Shown here one piece after another: positions 24,621 through 35,069 of a DNA stretch of 64,000 nt. The stretch covers positions 7,843,501-7,907,500 of the forward strand of contig OX940870.1 in the NCBI GenBank assembly GCA_954871525.1. The letters are read 5' to 3'. A program made the position numbers and the translations under genes. The notes under the pieces are model-generated. The model searched no databases and was not told the origin of the DNA. It saw only the letters and a list, made by a program, of their open reading frames with translations. Position 1 is the first letter of the stretch, and each line of letters starts with the position of its first letter. Origin of the DNA: Parietaria judaica. Taxonomy: Eukaryota; Streptophyta; Magnoliopsida; Rosales; Urticaceae.

Positions 24621-25380
24621 AATTCGGACAAAGCTTGAAATAAGCCCCAAATCAGCCCCAAATCTGCAAAAAAATTAACAAAAAGCACACCATCCATCAT
24701 AATCCATTATTCTTCCTTAATAAACCTAAGAAAAATCAAATTCAAGAACAATATTTGATTCAAAATTACAAATTGAAAGATCAAAGTTATATGAACTTCA
24801 TGTTGAACTTTCATTTTAACTTAATACATTTCTAAGTAAATACTAGAAATATAGAATATTGATGAATTTTTTTTACATAATTCATGCATATACAACATGT
24901 AATCTATAAAACACTAAAAAATTACTTAAAAAGACCCTAAAAATACCTTAATATTCCGAGATTAAACGAACTTGGAACTTTTGCCGTGGGAAAACTAGGG
25001 CTTCGACAAGCTGGGCAAGCGACGAAAAGCAAGCCTCTTCTCCAGGCGATTATCGCGGCAAGGTATAAAAAATGGGAAGCATTGGGCGAGAAGAGGGGTT
25101 TGGAGGTGGAGAAGAGAGGCCAAAATCGTGGTAAGAGAAAATGGGAGGCTTAAATACTAGGGTTTCGAACTTACCCATATTTGCACGATAAATCCCCCGA
25201 TTATCGTTTATTTACACTCGAAAAGCTTCAGCGAAGAGTACCTAAGTTTTCGGTTTGAAAAATCGCGAAAAGTATAAAACGGCAACGATTACCAGAGATA
25301 AGTTACCGAGAACACCATTTCTTCGATTAATCGAACGATAATCGCTCGATAATCGCGATTTTTGAAACCTTGCTATTGAC

Positions 25381-27028
25381 TATACCGATACGTTATGCGT
25401 TTACAAGTGTGAATATAAATAAATGTGATCAAGTTCGGATTTTATCTTCGTTCCCAATCCAAGCCCGAAAATGACAAAGTTTGATACTTGAGAGCCAAAA
25501 CTGACTTTGACGGAGTGAAGCCTAATGTACACAGAAGCGTTACCGAGACCCGACGAAGAGTAGTCAAGCTCCGATTTAGAGATTGATAGTTGATTGAGAT
25601 TTACAAGCGGCAAGTGGACGTACATTCTACACTGGGAGCGAACCACTATAATTTTGGTGTCAATTTCAATTTCGTTTATCGCTATTATCGTTTTTGCCCT
25701 AACATGATTACCAAACGCCAGTTTTGTTTATTGGGTGTTTTTTTTCTTCTTCTTCATGTTTTTGCATGAATTCAAATTTCTCACTATTTTTTTTTTTTGC
25801 GAGTTTAAATTTGTTTATAATAACATTATTGCCGATTTCTTGTTGGACTACTACTAGTGAAGCGATTTACTTTCGGAAAAAAAAATTATGAGTTATTACA
25901 TTACAAACTAGTCTCATAAAATAGTTGTGTAACACTTGATTCTTCATGCTGTTTAGATCACCGCAAAATCAGAAGTTAAAGGAAGGAAATGATCCTGTGA
26001 TCTACGTTGTGACTCTTTTGGTTAATCAGAAGTTAAAGGATTGATTGTTTCAAACAAAATAAAGTTACTAAGCTCTCTTAGGCAAATAAGCCATCGTGAA
26101 TTGAACGCGTGGTGGGTGACTAGTTTGACCATAAATGTCAATAGTTATAGCGACTGTATCAAATTCACAATTACATAAACAAAACAGTCGTTTGTAGTTA
26201 TTCAGCATGTTGATTTTTTCAATCACGTCATAAAGGTATATGTTGTTAGGCAGAAATGGCGGAATTCTTAAAAAGTAAACTGAAACACCCAAAACATACC
26301 ATGAAATTAAAACTGAATAAATCAACGAAAATATTTGTATACGTACACTTTTCTTTGTCTAATACTCTAATATACATTACACATCCAATCAAATTCAATG
26401 ACTCTAGTAACACGAAATCAATTGAGAGCTATGAATTTCCAATATATATTATGCATAAGGATTTTCGGTTATGATAAAAACATGAAGTGAAGTTTCATCA
26501 GTTTTTTTGTTATTCAGTATGCGATAGACATAGCATGTGATTCTCCATGACTTGTTTATTTGATGACGTGATTCCTAATCACATTTTCTGAGCCACGACG
26601 ATGGTTGAGGAAGGAAGTAAATTTTTTTAAATTGAGGACGGGAAGCACTTTGGAAGATCTCTGAATTTGAAGATTCTTGCGTGCCAAGTTTATATCATTC
26701 CAAGTCCCCATTCTTGCATTTTGATTCTTCAGTGCCAATCTAATTTGATAATTAGATTCGAGTTCACTTAACCAGATTTCTAGCCTCCATTTTTAACTAA
26801 AAAATGGATGGTAATTGAAAAACTGGGTCCACAAAAGAGCTATGCGCAACTGGGGCTGAAAGTCGAGCAATAGTGTTTTATGGAATATCCATTTTGGTTC
26901 AATATACCCCACGTGCTCTTTTACAAAACTCCTCTCGTCAAGTCAAATGCAAAAAAAGACACTCTAGTTCTGGCCATGAGAGTTCGTGGAACGTACAACA
27001 TTTTATTATACTCTGACCATACCATACT
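25381..27028. other. Intergenic; right part is upstream of the two-motif PIP gene
   Basis: No convincing coding region. Short ORFs here lack recognisable domains. A CACGTG core (CCCACGTGCTC) lies near 26909, a G-box-like site that could serve the downstream peptide gene. Confidence 0.55.
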
Positions 27029-27040
27029 ATATATAAATAG
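27029..27040 (+). promoter_or_regulatory. TATA box of the two-motif PIP precursor gene
   Basis: CTATATATAAATAG is a near-consensus plant TATA box. It lies about 105 bp before the start codon, giving a 5'-UTR of roughly 75-80 bases, the same spacing as in the other PIP-like gene of this window. Confidence 0.65.
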
Positions 27041-27144
27041 GGATCACTCTGTGACAACACACCAACCATATATATATCTCTTCTCTAGACTCTCGATACC
27101 GATCGCAAGCCACTACTCTATCTCTCGAGTACCGATCACTAACC

Positions 27145-27420
27145 ATGGCTCGACCTAATACTTTGAGGCCTTTAATGATCTGGCTCTTTGTGCTTGCTCT
27201 CGCCGTGGCCTCGTTGTCCGAGGCTCGTCCTCTGGCGGCAAACTGGAGTCACGAGGCCAGAGGAGTTGACTATCTCTCACTCGATGTCGAGGCGATCAAA
27301 ACCGGAGGTCCAAGCGGGAAAGGAGAGGGTCACGCGTTCATTAATGGTCACATTAATATTGCAGGAACAATTGGAGGGATCAAGAACTCTGGTCCATCCC
27401 CTGGAGGACGTGGTCACTGA
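27145..27420 (+). CDS. PIP/PIPL secreted peptide precursor with two peptide motifs
   Basis: 91-residue intronless precursor. Residues 1-27 form a signal peptide (LMIWLFVLALAVAS core, then EARPL). A short pro-region follows, then two PIP-type motifs: TGGPSGKGEGH (53-63) and, at the very C-terminus, NSGPSPGGRGH (81-91), separated by AFINGHINIAGTIGGIK. Two SGPS-type motifs per precursor are known for PIP2-like members of the family. Likely role: a secreted precursor cleaved to two short, proline-hydroxylated signalling peptides. The first motif has Gly in place of the usual Ser of SGPS. The start is the first ATG after a well-placed TATA box. A decayed motif block about 560 bp downstream suggests a former tandem copy. 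Confidence 0.88.
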   Translation: MARPNTLRPLMIWLFVLALAVASLSEARPLAANWSHEARGVDYLSLDVEAIKTGGPSGKGEGHAFINGHINIAGTIGGIKNSGPSPGGRGH

Positions 27421-27980
27421 ATTGCATGGCACCACGAATTTTGATTATTATTATTATTATTCTTTTGTTCAAAAGTAATGTTCTAAATTATTCTTTGTAT
27501 TTTTTTAGTCTCCATACTCCATTAGACTAGATAATGAATTTATTCCATTGATTTTGACATTAATTAATTTCTTATTATTTTTTACGTTGTTGGCTTCGAA
27601 ATTCTTTGATGAACCATACAAAAAAACAAAAAACAAAAACAAAGCATACTGAAACGATTAAAAATTTATAACTTAAAGAAAAGAGTAAATTAAACGATAT
27701 ATACCTCCTCATATTGCAACGTGATGATGCTGGAAATCGTGGACCGAAAGATCGGGAATTAAATGCAAAAATCCCGTTATTTACCACGCTGCAATGCAAT
27801 CATCGATTTATTTACTTGTATACTTATTTTCTGTCTTACTATTATTTGTTTCTGATATATTTTCGTTTATGCCATGATTTTCGTTTTTATCTCGATGAAT
27901 AAAAGACTCTTTATATTTTCTTATTTATTTATTTATTTATTTATTTTGTAATTCCTTAGTTGATTATTGAATAGAAAAAA
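27421..27980. other. Intergenic between the PIP gene and its decayed copy
   Basis: 3'-UTR with ATT repeats near 27443-27460 and a TTTA repeat near 27923-27945. No gene recognised. Confidence 0.55.
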
Positions 27981-28140
27981 ATGAGCAGCTCCGTCCGAAG
28001 TTTATGGAGCCGCGTCAATAACAGAAGTCGTGGCAAGGGAGAAGGTCACGAGAGTCCCAAGTCACCCTAATCAGTAATCACGATCAGAAGTTTATGGTGC
28101 CAGTCAATAATGGAGGTCCGAGTGGTGGAGGAACCCCAAC
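27981..28140 (+). pseudogene. Decayed PIP precursor remnant with two motif copies
   Basis: A 29-codon ORF (27981-28070) contains SRGKGEGHE, matching the GPSGKGEGH motif of the gene upstream, but lacks a signal peptide. About 87 bp further a second copy in another frame reads VNNGGPSGGG. Both copies are preceded by the same sequence AGAAGTTTATGG or CGAAGTTTATGG (27997-28006 and 28087-28096) and by GTCAATAA, so the block is a roughly 90-bp tandem duplication of a motif-bearing unit. No intact precursor is seen. A short expressed ORF cannot be excluded. Confidence 0.55.
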
Positions 28141-28869
28141 CATGCTATTAATCATATGCAAAACCCGAAATCGACAAAACATTGCGCAGAGAGTTAATTT
28201 AAAAAGAAAATAAAAGTAGTAAAAATAAATTATAATAGAATAGAGAGTGCGATAATACTAATTACTAGCGGATTAAAACCCCCGTGCAAATTACAAAAAG
28301 TCGTGATTAGAATTTCGCTTATGGCCTGATCCATCCACGTTTATCATAAAGTAAAATGTCCAATAAATTTACTGAAGGATATAATTGATCCCGTTTACAA
28401 TGACCCTATAATTTATAATGTATTATCTATTTACAATTTATATCGAGTTATATAAAAAAGAAACGACATGTCATATGCATGTTAAGAGAAGATGCTACAG
28501 TTTACTATAAACACTCATCTGATCATACAACTTAGAGTTCCCACAAGTTATTAATAAAATTTAGAGTAACTGTAATGGAAAATTTGATTTCTCCGTAACA
28601 AAATTTTTATTTTAAAATATTCTAATTAATATTATTATTTTTCTATTACAACGTGGGATTTCTTCTCTGAGTCTTCATAAATCAAAATAGTCTCATAATT
28701 CACAACATTTATCTCATAATTGACAGAAAACGACACAAAAAGAAACCCATAAAATGAAACGACATCGTTTCGATCTCCGTTGTCATAAACGATAAAATAG
28801 TAGAGATAAACTTCGATCCTCGTTCCCCACAAGAATCGAAACCCCAACCTCCGTCGCTTCTCGCCGGCA
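28141..28869. other. Intergenic: upstream region of the MRG gene
   Basis: AT-rich. Near the end it becomes a C-rich leader just before the MRG start codon. No other gene recognised. Confidence 0.55.
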
Positions 28870-31738
28870 ATGGAGTCCCCCAAAACCGCCGTCACTGACT
28901 CCTCCACCACCGAGACTGACTCCGAAATCCACGACCACAAGGCAGCCGCCACCTCTGCGATCAACTCCGACTCGACCTCGCAGCCCGATTCTTCTCCGTT
29001 CGTCGTCGGCCAGAGAGTCTTCGCTCTCCACAAGAATGTCTTTTACGAAGCCAAGGTACTACTCCTCCACTTCTCCATTTCCGAGCTATGCTTGCTCGAA
29101 TTCGGCGATTCAAGATTCCGTGCGATTTTGTGTGATTTCTGTTCTGTATGCAAGGTGATCGATGTCCAGCTGCAGAGGAAGGCACCGAGGTTTAAAGTTC
29201 ACTACCGTGTGAGTAGCGAAACTCTGCCTACGATTCATGATTCACTGAGGAAAACTTCCTTGTTTTGATTGCATTGTCTTGTATCATGCAGGGTTGGAAA
29301 ACTCGGTGAGTTGATCTTGCATCTCTTAGGTCTATCAATGTCTATTTCTTCAAGATTTAGCGTTATAGCTTTTGTATATTGATTTTATACAGTTCTTGAC
29401 TCTTGTTGAGAAATAAGTATCCATGGTTTAGTCTAGTTATAGCTTATAAGTGCTTGATTTTTTTGTTTTTCTTATCAAATTGTTATCATTGGGCTCTCCA
29501 ACAGTTGGGATGAGTGGTTAGGAGCAGAAAGTTTGAAGGAATTTTCCGACGAGAATGCACTGAAATACCGTGACACCCAGAAGGGTGGAGAGCCTTCAAA
29601 TACTAATAACGGAATCATGATGGGTAGGTTTTGTTGTTAACTACCTCACTTGTGTAATTCTTGGGATTCTCTCCTCTTTACGGTTTTACATAATATTTTG
29701 CAGTGGCTAGAGGTAGAAAACGAAAAATCGACTCTACCGTTAAGGTATGGCTAGTACATTTATGAAAACTGGATCTTTTGCCGTGTTACAGCTGAAGTTT
29801 GTATTTAGATATTAGTGCTGTTTGTGTTAGGTACATGATTGTACACCCATGGAAAAGGCTACGAATATCCAGATACCGTCCATATTGAAGAAGCAGTTGT
29901 TTGATGATTGCGAATTTGTGAATCAAATGGGAAAGGTGACTAAATTATGTTCTGATTATCGTATCTCATGGTTATCAGTTTCATTTACCCCGAATACAAA
30001 TTTGAAATGATTCAATGTTTAATTCATTTTTATCGATCCTTGAAGAATTGCATCTGCACATTTTATGTTTCGGTTATTTCCTAAGGTGCTTATACAGATT
30101 TATAATTCTTCTTCTTATTTTACAGCTTGTTAAACTTCCTCGGAATCCGAACATAAATGATATATTTCTTAAATATCTAGAGGACAGAGAACAGAAAGAT
30201 GGCTTGTAAGTCATTTCTATCTTCTAGTTTGCAATGATTCTTGAAGCTCTTTTTAAACTTTTATTTTCGAGCAAGTTCTCATGGCGTACAACAAGTTCTT
30301 ATGGTTTCTCATTTTTCAGTACAGCTATATGGTTTTAAATGCTCATCTCTAATTTACATTAAAACATAATATTATTGACAAAGTTATGTTTAGATCAAGG
30401 TTTTAAATAACGGTTTTAAGCCTCAAAGCGTTTTTCCGTCCGTGCCTCAAGGCGTAAGCCTCAAGGCGATCGAGGCGTAAGCCTCGATACTATAATATAT
30501 AAATAATTATAAAAATATATATAACATAAGATATAATAAAATCCTCAAATAACACAAATCTAAAACTCAATCAGTCCAAAACAAAACAACATAAAGTCTC
30601 ATAAATGTCTCAAAAACTCATAATAAGCATAAAATAAAAATACTAATGAGACATACGAAGAGGCTTTTAGGGTTAATGAGCTTGGAATAATAAAAGTTTA
30701 ATTAAAAAAGTAAAAATATTGGAACAAGTGGCCCAGCATTTATTACTTTGTTATTTTCTTTTAGTCCCAATAATCAACTTAAACTTCCAATGCAGATGTA
30801 TTTTTAAACTTCCAATGCAGTGTTTTCTCTCTCTCGTAGAGTCATCTTCTTCCTCATGAAAAAATACAGTGCAAAGCTTGGGTTTGTCTTCAATGGCAAC
30901 CACCAATTTCGACCTAGTCAGGCTTAAAAATTGCCAACGCCTCAGTATAACGCCTCAGACTCGCACGCCTCAGTGCGTGATACGTTTCCTGATGCGTGCG
31001 CCTCGAGCGGCGGCGAAGAGGCGGCTTAAAAAAGGCGTTTTGCCTGTTTGCCTCGTCGAGGCGCGCCTCAAGGCGCGCCTCACTAACGCCTTTTAAAACA
31101 ATGGTTTAGATTCTTCTATGTGTAAACATATATATTTTTAGTCTATAGCTCTTCGAAAATTATAATTTTGAAATTTGGTTTATTAAACGTGGTTTTTTTG
31201 TCTCTAGATTGGCAGATTCGGTTAAAGAGTTTATGAGAAGATTTCAATCTTACTTCGATAAAACCTTGCATGCGATGCTCTTGTACAAAAGCGAGAGACA
31301 GCAGTATGAGCAAGTTACTGCGGATGGCACTTCTCCATCATCTGTGTATGGAGCTGAGCATCTCTTACGCCTTTTCGGTATGTCAGTAGAAATTACGGCT
31401 TTGCTACATGAACATTCGCTTTGAGTGCTTACCTGCTGTAGCATCTCATTATATCTTAAATATATGTTGCAGTGAAGTTTCCTGAGCTATTATCTGATGC
31501 TAGCATTGAAGAGGAAGAATTGGCTGACTTTCACCAAAAAATAGCCGATGTTCTCAAGTATGCGAGTTCCGCCGTCCCTCTTTTTTATGTTATCTTTTGC
31601 TGTGTTATTGCTAATGCACGGTATGCTTTGTCATGCAGATTCCTACGGAAGAATTACAACGTGTTTTTCCTCACTTCTTACGATGTAGTTGTCGATGGTG
31701 AAACAATTTCTTGCAAGAAACAAGATGGCGTGGTCTGA
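28870..31738 (+). CDS. MRG: MRG-family chromodomain protein (MRG1/MRG2-like histone reader)
   Basis: Ten exons inferred from GT-AG sites: 28870-29055, 29155-29208, 29292-29305, 29505-29623, 29704-29744, 29831-29935, 30126-30205, 31208-31377, 31473-31557, 31639-31738. They sum to 954 nt, 317 residues, with all phases consistent. A chromo-barrel domain runs from about 44 to 95 (FVVGQRVFALHKNVFYEAK, then HYRGWKTRWDEWLG). A basic linker (ARGRKRK) follows, then an MRG domain from about 155 (QLFDDCEFVNQMGKLVKLPR, YFDKTLHAMLLYKSERQQYE, YGAEHLLRLFVKFPELL, FLRKNYNVFF). Family role: nuclear readers of H3K4/H3K36 methylation linked to histone acetyltransferases, controlling flowering-time genes in Arabidopsis. 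The 14-bp third exon makes automatic prediction error-prone. A hAT MITE occupies most of the seventh intron, and an LTR element begins about 290 bp after the stop. Confidence 0.92.
30396..31103. mobile_element. hAT MITE inside intron 7 of the MRG gene, 708 bp
   Basis: A perfect 8-bp duplication GTTTAGAT lies at 30388-30395 and 31104-31111. Termini are CAAGGTTTTAAATAACG and, reverse-complemented, CATTGTTTTAAAAGGCG. Both ends carry many AGGCG/GCCTC motifs (for example GCCTCAAGGCG), giving GC-rich ends and an AT-rich middle. The terminus resembles that of the 19243-25372 family, but the subterminal motifs differ. Confidence 0.9.
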
Positions 31739-32159
31739 ACGTGTTCCAATGATCTGGATTCATCTTTGTCGTTCACAACAGGTCAAGCAGGGTTGTTCAA
31801 AACAAACACGTGAGAATTTCGGCACTTTTGTAAATTACTTTTTATTTTATTATCATTGTTTTTGGGGTTTGGTTGTTTGAAACTTTTTGTGCCTGTATAT
31901 AGTCATGGATTTAAGTGAAGAACAATACTTAATTCGTTCTGTAATTTTACCCACTTTAGATTGGTGGGTATCAAGTTATGATACTAATAGAATGACCCAT
32001 TGTTACCCTTCATCGGAGAAGGGGCAAGATGTTACGATCCAAGATCGGCACTCTCGGAATCATGAACACGCACACAACGAACACACACGAACACACGATG
32101 AACACGATTGAACACAAAGGCCAACCTTCACAAAACCTAATCTCTCCTTGAGAGACTAA

Positions 32160-34754
32160 GGTTCTGTTTGTTTTTTTTAAGATTAAGACGTCTGAATCTG
32201 AATGCACATCTTAATATTAAGATGTTACATCTGAATCTGAATGATGAAAAATTAAGTATGTTTGTTTTTCTAAGATCTTAATGCAGTTAATTTTTTTTTT
32301 TTACAATTATTAATACACTTGGAATCATGTATATATAAAGTGAATGTGTATAAATAATTGAGAAAAATACCTTCATTATGGAATTAATTATTTAAAATAA
32401 AAATAATATTTCATTTTAACATGTCCATATATTAAGTTCTAGAATTCTTTATACATAAAATATAAAACGACATCCAATATTACATAGAAGTTTTTCAAAA
32501 AGCTAGCATCAAACATTAATTCCTTCTTCTCTTCTGCATCAATTTGAGTGCAAGATCAGCTCGTAAATTGTCCATGAATTGTGCATCTTCAGCTCCCCAA
32601 AGAGATCCATTTGTTCCGTCTTCTGATTGTTCTTCAGAGACTTCTTCTTCAAATATCATTTGCGGTTGATCAAATTGATTGAATAAATCATCATTGATGC
32701 GTTTGTGAGCCATCTTGTCAAGTATTGGAAACCTTTTTTTTAGAACTCCAAATGAACGTTCAATGACATTTCTAAGTTGAGCATGAGCATGGTTAAACTT
32801 TTCATCTCGAGTTTCAGCTCTCCTACGACGATAATCTCCCAACCAATATCGAACATTACGATATGGAGTTAGAAATCCTCGAGTACTTGGATATGCTGCA
32901 TCCCCGAGATAGTACTTATCTATTAAGAAAAATATCAATAAGTAAATAATAAACAATAAATAAATAGACAGTAAATGAATCATCGATATACTTACTCGTA
33001 GGAGGTAATGGAAAACAATTATTTGAATTAGCTAATATCTATCGGAGAACTCGTGCATCGTGTGCTACTCCCTCCCAACCGGCATAAACATAAGTGAAGA
33101 CCATGTCGAAGTCACATATTGCCAAAACATTTTGATAGCATTTTCCTTTTCCTCTTCCTCTGTAGGCGGTTTGGTCATTAGCGGGAATAACCGCATGCAC
33201 TAATGTCCCATCAATTGCACCCAAGGCTCCCTGTAATAAAATAATGCCAACTTAACTTTTAAGAAGAAACAACATATTTATAATACGAAAAGCTAAAAGC
33301 TAAAAGCTAAAATATATAATACCTCAAAAATTCTTCGTAAATATTTATGAGAACTCGAAACGTTAGGATCACGACCGGATGATGTTGTCGGCGCGATCAT
33401 CTCTTTAGCAAATTCCATCATCGTTTCAAGAACCTCGTGAAAATACTTATGAACCGTTTGTGAAGAATGTTGAAATCTCCTCTTAATAACAACAAAGCGC
33501 TCATTATGTGCTATAATTGTCAAAAACATTGCCATCTTTTCTTCAACGGAGATATGTTTACTATCTTTGAGCCATCCTCTTTCTTTAAAATGATTACATA
33601 GTAAAACATATGCATCACGAGACATCCGCATCAATTCGATGCATTGTTGATTTGACCCATTTAACAACTCTAGTGTATATATTGCACCGGAAAGAGACGA
33701 TGTGTTATCTCTAATTCGATGTACACGATTGCGTTGAAATCGACGTCTATAGCACAACAATACCAATAAGCATACAAGCTTAATTTTAAAATCCATGTAC
33801 TCTGTTAAGAAATAAAACTTCATCAATAAAATTTACATACAACCAAAGAAAGAGATAAAAGTATTAATGATTTAATAAAAACAATCATGTTCATGTCCAT
33901 GATATGATATGGTGCAAATACATTCATAAATATTTAAAAGTTATACAAAACGAACAACAGGGAAGAATTACAATCAAGAATAGCAAAAAAAAGTGCAGCT
34001 CTGCTAATTTATTGTTGGCAAGCTCCGGTCACAGAACTAATGGTCGGAACGACGAATCGGCAATCACGGGATAGAAATAAATGCTCCCCTGGAAACTTGC
34101 TGGGTTTGACAGTTTATATCACGCCAAAAAAACGAGAGAGTGAGCTCTGAAATTTTTCTATCATCAAGCCTTGGAACAATAAGTCGAGTGGTTCCGGCGA
34201 GCATCAAAAAAAGGCAAAACAACAAGGAAGAAATCAGTAGATTCAAAGAAGAAACTCCAGTTTTGACTACCTGGTCTGCTAGAGTGGAAAAATAAAAAGA
34301 AAGGAAAGATCTAGAATCAAGCAAGATACAACAGAGGAGGGGAAAAAAGAAAACACAGAACGAAGAACACCTAAATAAATAAATATAGAGAGAGAGAGCA
34401 CCTGAGAGTCGCGCAAGTCGGAGGATCACTGGTCGGAGAATCGCCGGTCGGAGAATCGCCGTCAATCGGAGGAAGGATTTCGGTCGGAGGAACGTCAGCC
34501 GGAGAAGATTTAGGACGAGTGAAGGAATGGTGATGGTCTGTAGTCGAACGATCGAATGAAAAAGAAAGAGGGAAGAAAAAATAAGAGAGAGAAAAAGAAG
34601 GTCTGAGCGATTAAGTGAAAGAACCAGGTCTTACCGAATAAGAGCTAAAAATAGGTATTAAGATGTAAGAATTAAAATAAAACAAACGCACTTAATGAGG
34701 AGAAATCTTATTCATTAAGATTAAGAGGCTAAATAAGTGGAAACAAACACAGCC
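32160..34754. mobile_element. PIF/Harbinger DNA transposon, 2595 bp
   Basis: Termini GGTTCTGTTTG and, reverse-complemented, GGCTGTGTTTG, flanked by the 3-bp duplication TAA (32157-32159 and 34755-34757), as for PIF/Harbinger. A minus-strand transposase gene fills 32516-33826. The second, Myb/SANT-like ORF of autonomous PIF elements is not visible. The left subterminal part has AAGATTAAGACGTCTGAATC and the right part ATTAAGATTAAGAGG, a further inverted similarity. It inserted after the LTR element and splits that element's 3' LTR. Confidence 0.92.
32516..33826 (-). pseudogene. Harbinger (HARBI1-like, DDE_Tnp_4) transposase, one in-frame stop
   Basis: Exons inferred: from about 33826 to 33323 (5' limit uncertain), 33230-32996, and 32919-32516. 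Exon 1 holds the N-terminal DUF8040-like region (CIELMRMSRDAYVLLCNHFK, IIAHNERFVVIKRRFQHSSQ, TVHKYFHEVL). Exon 2 holds the first catalytic Asp (GAIDGT) and FDMVFTYVYAGWEGVAHDARVL. Exon 3 holds YYLGDAAYPS with the second Asp and RNVIERSFGVLKKRFPIL with the catalytic Glu. Family role: a DDE transposase that excises and inserts the element at TWA targets. Exon 2 has a TAG at 33039-33041, where family members read D in LRDIL. The frame continues normally after it, so it appears to be the single disabling change visible. Confidence 0.85.
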
Positions 34755-35069
34755 TAAGTCTTGTGATCTGGTTCTTGGCTACCAATCTCATTACATGAAC
34801 TCCCTTATATAGGGAAAGGAGCTTACAACCTAATGGACTCAATTAACGACATTGACTCGACTAACTCTCTAAACACGTTTAACAACATTCACTCGATTAT
34901 GACACTTAACCCACTAAACGACAAGACTAATCGACTCTCGGGTTACATCATTACTCCTTCTCTTCACATTGAGCTTGTCCTCAAGCTCAAGACACATATT
35001 TTGACCTCTTCGGCCCCCGGGTTTGGATGTTATCACCGCTGCCCGGCCCGCTTCCGCTCAAAGGCTCTT

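Larger units (their letters stand above)
19243..25372. mobile_element. hAT transposon with transposase gene, 6.1 kb
   Basis: A perfect 8-bp duplication CTATTGAC lies at 19235-19242 and 25373-25380. Termini are CAATGATTTGAATG and, reverse-complemented, CAAGGTTTCAAAAATCGCG. It carries one minus-strand transposase gene and a block of about 160-bp subterminal repeats on the right. A second hAT MITE with its own target duplication is nested at 23245-23840. The ends share long sequence with the 877-bp element at 13383-14259, so this is the likely parent type of that derivative. One in-frame TAG in the transposase suggests that it is no longer autonomous. Confidence 0.9.
32030..34950 (-). repeat. 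3' LTR of the LTR element (323 bp without the insertion)
   Basis: Parts 32030-32159 and 34758-34950 correspond to the complete LTR at 36510-36832. The interruption carries a TAA duplication on both sides. The three differences to the other copy are T/C in AATCATGAAC, C/T in GAACACAAAG and A/G in CACTTAACCC. Confidence 0.92.

Noticed and set aside
27600..28600. Possible CRISPR-like or satellite array near the PIP genes
   Set aside because: The repeated AAGTTTATGG unit occurs only twice and encodes peptide motifs, so it is a gene relic. No CRISPR is expected in plant nuclear DNA.
34064..34465. 133-codon minus ORF in the Harbinger element as a possible Myb/SANT partner protein
   Set aside because: The sequence is hydrophobic and low in charge, without the Trp-spaced Myb helices. 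It lies in the transposase leader.
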